NCBI GenBank assembly: GCA_003524745.1
Contig: DQGN01000018.1
Location: 16,162 to 22,567, forward strand
DNA: 6,406 nt
Reading direction: 5' to 3'
Source: Patescibacteria group bacterium
Lineage (GTDB): Bacteria > Patescibacteriota > Kazan-3B-28 > UBA10110
Shown here: piece after piece, positions 1 to 5,595 of the stretch
Layout of the letters: every line of letters begins with the position of its first letter
Position numbering within the stretch: position 1 is the first letter of the stretch
Notes under the pieces: model-generated
The model's database searches: none
What the model saw: the letters and a program-made list of their open reading frames with translations, nothing else
Told to the model about the DNA's origin: nothing
Program-made: the position numbers and the translations under genes

Positions 1-2
1 GG

Positions 3-728
3 GCCGGATTAAAGTTGCATTGGTATGGATTATTTTTGGCTCTGGGAGTAGTAATTGGTTGGTGGTGGTTGGAAAAAGCCTCCCTGCGGTTGTCTTGGCA
101 TCCCCAGGTAGTTAATCTGGTGATAGTAACCGTTCTCGGGGGGATCATCGGGGCCAGATTGTTATTCGTAATACTTAAATTCCCTGATTTTGTCGGCCAG
201 TGGCCGGATATTTTTAATATTACTACTGGTGGTTTAAGCATTCACGGCTCCTTATTAGGAGGAAGCGGAGCTTTATGGTGGTATTGCCGGCGCTATAAAT
301 TGCCGATTTGGTCAATTATCGATCAAATGGCGCCGGGGGTAGTGCTGGGACAGATGATCGGGCGCTGGGGCAACTTCTTTAATCAAGAAGCCTTTGGCGG
401 TCCCACCAATTTGCCTTGGAAAATGTATATTGATGCAGCGCATCGGCCCCTTGGCTGGGAAGCGACCAGTTTTTTTCATCCCACATTTTTGTATGAAATC
501 ATCGGGCTAAGTATTTTACTGGGCGGGTTGTTGTATTGGCGGCAGCGCCAGCCCAAAGTCGGCACTTTGGTGTTGATATATTTATCTGGGTATGCGCTGT
601 TACGTTTCTTTATCGAATTCTATCGTATTGATAGTGATTATTGGGGAAGTTTCACCGTTGCCCAATGGGGGAGTTTGGTAATTATGGTCGGGGCGATAAT
701 TGGGTTAATATTAAGATATAGAAGATGA
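3..728 (+). CDS. lgt: Prolipoprotein diacylglyceryl transferase Lgt, 5'-partial
   Basis: Lgt is the inner-membrane enzyme that moves diacylglycerol from phosphatidylglycerol to the lipobox cysteine of prolipoproteins, the first step of lipoprotein maturation. Numbering from the TTG at 15, the protein shows GGLSIHG at 72-78 (the conserved histidine loop), the family signature GRWGNFFNQE at 116-125, HPTFLYE at 155-161 and RFFIEFYR at 197-204, within about seven hydrophobic segments. The TTG at 15 is probably not the true start: the frame stays open to the window edge, and the preceding codons read AGLKL, matching the residues that normally precede the conserved WYGL. The gene therefore most likely begins outside the window, missing roughly 10-20 residues. 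It ends in TGA within an ATGA overlap with rmuC. Family assignment is very safe; the start is not determined. Confidence 0.95.
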   Translation, partial: AGLKLHWYGLFLALGVVIGWWWLEKASLRLSWHPQVVNLVIVTVLGGIIGARLLFVILKFPDFVGQWPDIFNITTGGLSIHGSLLGGSGALWWYCRRYKLPIWSIIDQMAPGVVLGQMIGRWGNFFNQEAFGGPTNLPWKMYIDAAHRPLGWEATSFFHPTFLYEIIGLSILLGGLLYWRQRQPKVGTLVLIYLSGYALLRFFIEFYRIDSDYWGSFTVAQWGSLVIMVGAIIGLILRYRR

Positions 729-1738
729 CTACAACTTTAATCATAATTAGCTTGGTCGCATTGGCATTGTTGGGCACAACTGTGTGGCTGCTGGCGCGGA
801 AAGTCCCGCCGGCGACCGATGATACAGCGCGGAAATTACTGGAGATGCTAATCAAGGACACGCAGGATCTGCGCGTAGATCAAAAACTCGTGCGCGAGTC
901 GAGCCATGTTTTACAATCCGACATGAAGAGCATCGCAAGCTTGCTCCAGCAATTTAAAACGCGCCAAGAAGAGCGCAATCGCGAAGAATTGGAATACAAT
1001 ACCGCCATCAAGGATTCGATTAAAAGCATCGAACATTTATTTAAGGGGTCCAAATCAAAAGGCATGGCGGGGGAGAATATTTTGCGCGAGATTTTTAAAA
1101 TTTTTCCACCTGAACTCATCGTGTTCGATTATAAAGTCGCCGGTAAGCCGGTAGAATTTGGCTTAAAATTGCCGGATGGCCGCATCGTACCGATGGATTC
1201 TAAAGTGGTGGCGCTGGAAGAATTAAACCAACTGACCACCGAAGCCAACGAGGATACTCGTCAGCGCTTGATCAAAAAAGTGGAGGCCGAGGTGATGAAA
1301 AAAGTTAAGGAAGTGTCGGAATATATCCACCCGCCCATTACTTGGGATAAAGCGCTCATGATGGTGCCGGACGCCGTGTATGCTCTCCTCAAAGAATCTT
1401 TTACCAAGGCTTACCATCAATCGGTAATTTTAATTCCCTATAGCATGGCGATTCCGTACATCCTCACCTTTTTAGATTTACACAAAAAAACTATGGCCTC
1501 TTACGATGAGCAGCAAGTCAGAGCGTTTTTGGAGGATTTAGATCGGGCCTTAAATGATATGGAAATCGTACTGGAGAACCAAGTCGCTCGGGGCAACACT
1601 ATGATTGCTAACGCCTATACGGAACATAAAAAGATCGTCGGGAAAATTAGGGGGCGCATGACTTATTTGACCGAAATCGAAGCCACGCATCACCTCGCCG
1701 AAGAACACCCTAAGAAAGAGTTGGTAGGTAAAAGCTAA
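725..1738 (+). CDS. rmuC: RmuC-family DNA recombination protein
   Basis: RmuC proteins are membrane-anchored, predicted PD-(D/E)XK-fold nucleases; in E. coli RmuC limits recombination at inverted repeats. The 337-residue protein has one N-terminal membrane segment (about 4-24), a charged, probably coiled-coil stretch (about 34-110), then the RmuC domain: GMAGENILREIF at 113-124, and a core at 143-160 ending in LPDGRIVPMDSK, where D158 and K160 are the likely nuclease residues. A second helical region follows (about 260-300). It is shorter than the E. coli protein (about 475 aa), mainly through a reduced coiled coil, and looks intact. The start ATG lies in the 4-nt ATGA overlap with lgt, so translation is probably coupled; no strong Shine-Dalgarno is present. 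The exact biochemical role of the family is poorly defined, so the substrate is unknown. Confidence 0.92.
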   Translation: MTTTLIIISLVALALLGTTVWLLARKVPPATDDTARKLLEMLIKDTQDLRVDQKLVRESSHVLQSDMKSIASLLQQFKTRQEERNREELEYNTAIKDSIKSIEHLFKGSKSKGMAGENILREIFKIFPPELIVFDYKVAGKPVEFGLKLPDGRIVPMDSKVVALEELNQLTTEANEDTRQRLIKKVEAEVMKKVKEVSEYIHPPITWDKALMMVPDAVYALLKESFTKAYHQSVILIPYSMAIPYILTFLDLHKKTMASYDEQQVRAFLEDLDRALNDMEIVLENQVARGNTMIANAYTEHKKIVGKIRGRMTYLTEIEATHHLAEEHPKKELVGKS

Positions 1739-2748
1739 TGGACAAAGACCTCATATTTAATCGGCGCCATGTGGTTACTTTGATCGGCTTAGTTGTCGGG
1801 TTAGTTTTGGTCGGTGTTACTGGCTACATGGTCATCGAGGGGTGGAGTTTTTTGGAAGCCTTGTATATGGTGGTGATAACTTTAGCCACCGTGGGTTATA
1901 AGGAAATTCATCCTTTGAGTACCGCCGGCACCATCTTTACCATTCTACTGATTGTTTTTGGCGTAGTTACCTTATACTATGTAATTAGGGTAATGGGGGA
2001 ATATGTTTTGGCCAGCCGTTTTGATGCTAACTATCAAGCTAAAAAAATGCAAGCAAAAATCAGCAATTTATTAAATCATTATGTGGTCTGCGGATACGGT
2101 CGCGTCGGCAGCAAGATCGTTGACGAATTACTGCGAGAGAAAGCCGAAGTTTTGGTGGTGGAGAAAGACCCCGTTAGCGTGGAAGAGTGTCGAGCGCGGG
2201 GGGTTTTGTGTTTAGCCGGAGATGCTACCTGTGAAGATATTTTATTATCCGCCGGCATTATGAATGCCAAGGGTTTGGTGTCTGCCTTAGGCCGGGATAG
2301 TGATAATATTTTAGTAACGATTACAGCCCGGACCTTAAATAGTAACTTATTTATTGTGGCGAAATCTAACCAAGATACCGCTATCGATAAAATGTTGCGC
2401 GTGGGGGCTAATCGAGTAGTCTCGCCGTACCAAATCAGCGCTTTTCGCATGGCAACTTTTGCGCTGCACCCCGGAGTGGCAGATTTTGTCGACAATGTTT
2501 TAGATTTGCAAAATAGTGAAATCCAAATCACCGATATGGTGGTTAATTCTGCTTCGCGGGTCGTGGGTCAACCGCTTGAAACTTATCTCTCCAATCGCAA
2601 ATCTGGCGTCACTATTCTGGTGATCAATCGCCAAGACGGGCGTTCGGTAATTAATCCGGTGGGTGATACAATAATCCAAGCGGGAGACCGGCTGATTCTC
2701 ATGGGCATCCGCAAAAATCTGGAAGCGATCGAGAAAATAATCAACTAA
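1738..2748 (+). CDS. Two-TM potassium channel with RCK (TrkA-N/TrkA-C) domains
   Basis: This is a predicted ligand-gated K+ channel of the MthK/Kch type. Residues 11-30 and 64-86 are membrane helices flanking a pore loop whose selectivity filter is TVGY at 51-54. A Rossmann RCK_N domain follows (about 114-230) with GYGRVG at 119-124, an acidic residue E142 at the end of the second strand as in NAD-binding folds, and GDAT at 161-164. An RCK_C (TrkA-C) domain occupies about 260-336, with the usual G-D-x-L pattern near 316-319. In the filter the usual last glycine (TVGYG) is replaced by lysine, giving TVGYKE. It is a full-length, 336-residue channel subunit rather than a soluble TrkA, because pore and RCK are fused. 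The start overlaps the rmuC stop by one base (TAATG). Gating ligand cannot be inferred. Confidence 0.93.
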   Translation: MDKDLIFNRRHVVTLIGLVVGLVLVGVTGYMVIEGWSFLEALYMVVITLATVGYKEIHPLSTAGTIFTILLIVFGVVTLYYVIRVMGEYVLASRFDANYQAKKMQAKISNLLNHYVVCGYGRVGSKIVDELLREKAEVLVVEKDPVSVEECRARGVLCLAGDATCEDILLSAGIMNAKGLVSALGRDSDNILVTITARTLNSNLFIVAKSNQDTAIDKMLRVGANRVVSPYQISAFRMATFALHPGVADFVDNVLDLQNSEIQITDMVVNSASRVVGQPLETYLSNRKSGVTILVINRQDGRSVINPVGDTIIQAGDRLILMGIRKNLEAIEKIIN

Positions 2749-2758
2749 TTTTACCCAT

Positions 2759-3127
2759 ATGAGCCATTATAGTGATGAATTTATCCAGTCTCAAAAAGCA
2801 GCCTTACAAAAGGAGCAGGCTCGTTTAGAGGAAGAGCTAAAGGCGGTAGCTGTTTATGATGTCGAAACGGGGCAGTATAAGCCCAAGTTTGAAGAATTTA
2901 ATCCCGGCGATGTCGAAGATAGCGATGAAGATAGCGACGAGGCGACGACTTTGGGAGAAAATACTGCTGTCGCCGATGAATTGATCCGCTCTCTCGCCGA
3001 AATTAAGACTGCCCTACGGGATATTGAACAAGATAAATACGGTTTTTGCGAGAATTGCGGGGAATATATTTCCGAAGACAGATTAGCAGCTTATCCGGCT
3101 GCCAAAACTTGCATTAAGTGTGAGTAA
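2759..3127 (+). CDS. DksA/TraR-type C4 zinc-finger protein
   Basis: DksA/TraR proteins insert a coiled coil into the RNA polymerase secondary channel and modulate initiation, often with ppGpp. This 122-residue protein has an N-terminal helix (about 5-30), an acidic middle (45-61), a second helix (about 68-92) and a C-terminal zinc finger with cysteines at 97, 100, 118 and 121 (CENC and CIKC), so all four zinc ligands are present. It is shorter than E. coli DksA (151 aa). The sequence EDSDEA at 57-62 sits where DksA has its tip motif DxxDxA, with the first Asp replaced by Glu. The gene starts 10 nt after the channel gene and ends 3 nt before lspA, so it is in the operon. The start lacks a recognisable Shine-Dalgarno. 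Whether it is a true DksA or a general stress TraR-like regulator cannot be decided from sequence. Confidence 0.9.
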   Translation: MSHYSDEFIQSQKAALQKEQARLEEELKAVAVYDVETGQYKPKFEEFNPGDVEDSDEDSDEATTLGENTAVADELIRSLAEIKTALRDIEQDKYGFCENCGEYISEDRLAAYPAAKTCIKCE

Positions 3128-3130
3128 AGC

Positions 3131-3583
3131 ATGAATCCAACGAACCGCCAGAAACTAACTGCTTTAATTTCGGTAGTGGTGGTATTGACTTTGATAGATC
3201 AATGGACTAAATCGGCTTTAAGCTGGTTAGAATTTCGGGATTGGGCCTGGGGGCCGGTGCAATTAGTCTGGTATAAAAATCCCGGCATTGCTTTTAGTAT
3301 TCCCTTGCCTTCGCCCATTGCCATGATTTTGATCGTGTGCTTATTAATTTTATTGATCGTGTTGTTTTGGCGCGTGCGACGGTGGAATTGGTATCGCCTT
3401 GGCCTATTGCTGACGATAAGTGGGGGGTTTAGTAACTTGTGGGATAAAATCAATTTAGGTCATGTCCGCGATTTTGTCGCTATTGGCTGGTTGCCAGTAT
3501 TTAATTTAGCCGATGTTATGATTTGTGCCGGTATTGTAGCAATTTTTATAGGTCTCACTTATGCCAAAAGTAAAAAAATTTAG
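3131..3583 (+). CDS. lspA: Lipoprotein signal peptidase LspA (signal peptidase II)
   Basis: LspA is the integral-membrane aspartyl protease that removes the signal peptide of prolipoproteins after Lgt has lipidated the cysteine. The 150-residue protein has four hydrophobic segments (about 10-28, 62-80, 88-100, 123-143). Conserved blocks are D23-Q-W-x-K, N50-P-G-I-A-F, GGFSNLWDK at 98-106, the first catalytic aspartate D114 in VRDF, and the second D128 in FNLAD. The third block departs slightly from the usual GGxxGNxxDR, with serine for glycine and lysine for arginine, but both catalytic aspartates are intact and the length is normal. It starts 3 nt after the zinc-finger gene and its end overlaps the next gene by 23 nt. 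Together with lgt at the left end of the cluster it gives two consecutive steps of lipoprotein processing. It ends in TAG. Confidence 0.95.
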   Translation: MNPTNRQKLTALISVVVVLTLIDQWTKSALSWLEFRDWAWGPVQLVWYKNPGIAFSIPLPSPIAMILIVCLLILLIVLFWRVRRWNWYRLGLLLTISGGFSNLWDKINLGHVRDFVAIGWLPVFNLADVMICAGIVAIFIGLTYAKSKKI

Positions 3584-4433
3584 ATTCAAAGTCAAAGCAG
3601 GCGAAGGGGGAACGCGTCTGGATGCTTGGTTAGCCCAAAAAATCCCTGACTTTTCTCGCAGCGCAATTACTGCGGCCATTAAATCTGGCCAAGTCGGCAT
3701 AGGAGGGTCTATCCCCCAACCCAAAACCATAGTAAGAACCGGGCAAATGATTACGGCGGTTCTGGCCATGCCTATTACTGCTATTTTGCCAGAATCTAAA
3801 CCCCTTGATATTATTTACGCCGATAAACATTTAGCGGTAATTAATAAACCGGCCGGGTTAGTGATGCACCCATCCGGGTTGCACAAAAGCGGCACCTTGG
3901 CGAACGCGCTCAAAGCCAAGTTCCCCAATTTTTATTTAGTGCATCGGTTAGATAAGGACACTTCGGGGGTAGTACTGGTGGCTTTAGACTTACCCACCAA
4001 GAATTATTTGAGTAAATTATTTGAAGAACGGAAAATTAAAAAAACCTACCTATCCTTGGTAGCTGGTAAATTAATTCCGCAGGAAGCCTATCTGGATTTG
4101 CCGATTAAAAGAGGAAAATCTGGCAAGTTCGAAGCTTTGGCTGGGGGGAGAACAGCCAAAAGTCGTTACCGAGTTAAAGAATATCTGCCCGGCTACACTT
4201 TGGTAGAAGTCTTTCCAGAAACTGGCCGGACCCACCAAATTAGAGTCCATTTTAGCGCCATCAAACACCCAGTAGTTGGCGATACGATGTACGGCGTGGC
4301 TGCACCTGGGCTAACGCGGCAATTTTTACATGCCTATAAAATCGAATTTAAAGATGAGCAAGGCAAGCCCCGCAGCTATGCGGCTGCTTTGCCGTCAGAT
4401 TTAGCTAATTTTCTGAAGAATGTTAAAAAATAG
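3561..4433 (+). CDS. RluA-family pseudouridine synthase (RluD-like architecture)
   Basis: RluA-family enzymes isomerise specific uridines of rRNA or tRNA to pseudouridine. The 290-residue protein has an N-terminal S4 RNA-binding domain (about 18-65, starting TRLDAWL) and the catalytic domain (about 82-270). The hallmark HRLDKDTSG lies at 128-136 with catalytic Asp131; NKPAGLVMHP at 95-104 and GRTHQIRVH at 222-230 are further family blocks. S4 plus this catalytic core and this length fit RluD (23S rRNA helix 69) or RluC, but the target site cannot be read from sequence, so no symbol is given. The ATG at 3561 lies 23 nt inside lspA in another frame, with a partial AGGT ribosome-binding site about 7-8 nt upstream, pointing to coupled translation. 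It ends in TAG just before a repeat-rich gap and is probably the last gene of this operon. Confidence 0.93.
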   Translation: MPKVKKFRFKVKAGEGGTRLDAWLAQKIPDFSRSAITAAIKSGQVGIGGSIPQPKTIVRTGQMITAVLAMPITAILPESKPLDIIYADKHLAVINKPAGLVMHPSGLHKSGTLANALKAKFPNFYLVHRLDKDTSGVVLVALDLPTKNYLSKLFEERKIKKTYLSLVAGKLIPQEAYLDLPIKRGKSGKFEALAGGRTAKSRYRVKEYLPGYTLVEVFPETGRTHQIRVHFSAIKHPVVGDTMYGVAAPGLTRQFLHAYKIEFKDEQGKPRSYAAALPSDLANFLKNVKK

Positions 4434-4452
4434 GAAATAATGACTAGCGATA

Positions 4453-4488
4453 GCCCCTCTTGAGATAAGAGGGGCAAGGGGAGTTATG
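4453..4488 (+). repeat. Palindromic repeat R1 (hairpin plus G-rich tail)
   Basis: A perfect 9-bp stem, GCCCCTCTT at 4453-4461 with AAGAGGGGC at 4467-4475, encloses the loop GAGAT. It is followed by the tail AAGGGGAGTTATG. It lies 19 nt after the pseudouridine synthase stop and could act as a transcript-end hairpin, but no T-run follows. R1 is the inverted partner of R2: the 11 bases CTTGAGATAAG of R1 occur as their exact complement in R2, and TTATG is mirrored by CATAA. Confidence 0.85.
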
Positions 4489-4501
4489 TGTATTTCTGCA
4501 T

Positions 4502-4540
4502 CATAACCCCACCCAACCTCCCCTTATCTCAAGGGGAGGT
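4502..4540 (-). repeat. Palindromic repeat R2, inverted partner of R1
   Basis: A perfect 10-bp stem, ACCTCCCCTT at 4516-4525 with AAGGGGAGGT at 4531-4540, encloses a 5-nt loop. Read on the - strand the loop is GAGAT, identical to R1, and the tail after the hairpin is TGGGTGGGGTTATG, so the tail points towards R1. R1 and R2 are separated by only 13 nt (4489-4501). Its stem arms are nearly identical to those of R3 and R5. Confidence 0.85.
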
Positions 4541-4563
4541 ACAAGAGGGAGGCAGAATATACT

Positions 4564-4594
4564 CCTCCCCTTTCTGAGGGGAGGTTAGGTGGGG
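4564..4594 (+). repeat. Palindromic repeat R3, single copy in the gmk leader
   Basis: An 8-bp perfect stem, CCTCCCCT at 4564-4571 with AGGGGAGG at 4577-4584, has loop TTCTG and tail TTAGGTGGGG. It is 34 nt upstream of the gmk start codon and has no inward-facing partner nearby other than R2. The remainder of the 195-nt gap (4434-4628) shows no gene. A TATACT hexamer at 4558-4563 resembles a -10 box but has no fitting -35, so no promoter is called. Confidence 0.82.
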
Positions 4595-4628
4595 AGAGAT
4601 TCAATATTTAAACTAACAACTTGCATAG

Positions 4629-5204
4629 ATGTCAAAAAATAATTTTGCCAACAAATTAATTGTGTTTACTGGTCCCTCCGCGGTAGGTAAAGATACTGTC
4701 GAGGTGGAGGTGATGAAGTATTTACCCTTAAAAAAAGTGGTGACCACGACCACACGGGCGCCCCGTCCGGGCGAAAAGCGAGGGGTACATCGTCATTTTG
4801 TGACTAAGGAGCGATTTCAGGAAATGATCAAACAAGATTTATTGATCGAACACAATTATTTTAGCGGGCATTACTATGGTACCCAATGGAAAGACATGCA
4901 CAGGCCAGCCAGAGATGGCTATGTGGCGCTGTTGGATGTCGATCCCAATGAAGCTGCTAATATCCAGAGACGCAATCCTGATGCGTTAGTCATCTTCTTG
5001 CGTCCAGAAAGCTTAAGTGTTCTAAAAAAGCGCCTGATCGCGCGCGGGGGGACTACGGATGAAATAGCCGAGAGATTACGCTTGGCCAAAGAGGCTATGC
5101 AAAAAGAGCAAGTATTCGGATTTAGTGTGGTGAATCGCGAAGGTCATCTGGATGAAACAGTCCGGAATGTTAAAAAAATCATTCGTGACTATTTAGGAGT
5201 TTAA
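4629..5204 (+). CDS. gmk: Guanylate kinase family protein
   Basis: Guanylate kinase phosphorylates GMP (and dGMP) with ATP to GDP, a cytoplasmic step of nucleotide synthesis. The 191-residue protein has a P-loop GPSAVGKDT at 15-23, the GMP-binding stretch TTRAPRPGE at 41-49 with R43, R46 and E49, LIEH at 72-75 with E74, HYYGT at 81-85, LLDVD at 101-105, and the lid-region arginines in RLIARGG and ERLRLA (135-152). Length is typical. Two residues are unusual: Asp22 in the P-loop (GKDT) and Arg55 where the family normally has a GMP-contacting Tyr (the HY/DY before F-V). PhnN (ribose bisphosphokinase) also has a GKD P-loop, but the TTRxPRxGE block favours Gmk. There is no clear Shine-Dalgarno before the ATG; the leader holds repeats R1-R3, so it may have its own promoter or read-through from the upstream operon. 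Confidence 0.87.
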   Translation: MSKNNFANKLIVFTGPSAVGKDTVEVEVMKYLPLKKVVTTTTRAPRPGEKRGVHRHFVTKERFQEMIKQDLLIEHNYFSGHYYGTQWKDMHRPARDGYVALLDVDPNEAANIQRRNPDALVIFLRPESLSVLKKRLIARGGTTDEIAERLRLAKEAMQKEQVFGFSVVNREGHLDETVRNVKKIIRDYLGV

Positions 5205-5207
5205 TTA

Positions 5208-5244
5208 GATTCCCCTCCTCTCGGAGGAGGGGTTAGGGGAGGAG
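5208..5244 (+). repeat. Palindromic repeat R4, left end of DUF559 cassette
   Basis: GATT is followed by a perfect 9-bp stem, CCCCTCCTC at 5212-5220 with GAGGAGGGG at 5224-5232, with loop TCG, then the tail TTAGGGGAGGAG. The tail encodes, on the - strand, the last codons (Leu-Leu-Pro) and the TAA stop of the DUF559 gene. Lying between two convergent genes it could end transcription from both sides, but neither side has a strong T-run. Confidence 0.85.
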
Positions 5245-5592
5245 TGCTTCTAAATTTTCTAATATCCCTGCCATATTTTCGTAGACTTCTCGATTGGTAA
5301 ATCTGATTACTCTAATTCCCAGGGATTCAAGAGATGCTTGTCTTCGGGAATCTAAAACTTTTGCAACAGCAGATACAAAATGCGAATCGCCATCCAGTTC
5401 TATGGCCAATTTTGTCTGGGGACAGTAAAAATCTACAATAAACTTCCTGATACTATGTTGTCTGCGGAATTTATAGTTTTTGATTTGTTTGTTCTTGAGC
5501 TTAGCCCAGAGTAGTCGCTCTGCTAAAGGCATATTTTGCCTAAGCAATTTCCTATTTTTGGTTGTTTTTGTTCGGCTGAATATTATTCCCAT
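5233..5592 (-). CDS. DUF559 domain protein, Vsr-like endonuclease fold
   Basis: DUF559 proteins are small single-domain proteins related to Vsr and predicted to have the PD-(D/E)XK endonuclease fold; their biological role is not established. The 119 residues cover the whole domain: a helix with AERLLWAKLKNK (24-35), FRRQH at 42-46, the core strand FIVDFYCP at 51-58 with Asp54, AIELDGDSH at 63-71 with Glu65 and Asp67, and RVIRF at 94-98 followed by a closing helix. The putative catalytic residues are intact, so this is not a decayed copy. The ATG at 5592 is supported by a perfect AGGAGG 7 nt upstream, contributed by repeat R5; the TAA lies in repeat R4. prfA ends 106 nt upstream on the same strand, so read-through is possible; a weak TTGATA (5665-5660) with CAAAAT (5642-5637) at 17-nt spacing is the best own-promoter candidate. 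Confidence 0.92.
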   Translation of the reverse strand: MGIIFSRTKTTKNRKLLRQNMPLAERLLWAKLKNKQIKNYKFRRQHSIRKFIVDFYCPQTKLAIELDGDSHFVSAVAKVLDSRRQASLESLGIRVIRFTNREVYENMAGILENLEALLP

Positions 5593-5595
5593 ACA

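Noticed and set aside
15..17. TTG at 15 as the start of lgt
   Set aside because: The frame is open to the window edge and upstream codons fit the conserved Lgt N-terminus, so the gene is treated as truncated by the window.
726..728. UGA recoding (as in Gracilibacteria/Absconditabacteria)
   Set aside because: TGA ends lgt at the expected C-terminus and no in-frame TGA interrupts a conserved gene, so the standard code fits.
2079..2531. 150-codon open frame on the - strand opposite the potassium channel gene
   Set aside because: It is fully antisense to the RCK domain coding region, with Ser/Thr/Lys-rich low-information translation; a shadow frame.
4453..4594. Possible CRISPR array
   Set aside because: Units differ in sequence, alternate in orientation, have irregular spacing and no cas genes are nearby. 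They are palindromic dispersed repeats.
5212..5232. R4 hairpin as a canonical Rho-independent terminator for gmk
   Set aside because: The stem is strong, but no T-run follows on the + strand and only an AT-rich stretch on the - strand. Termination is possible but not supported enough to call.
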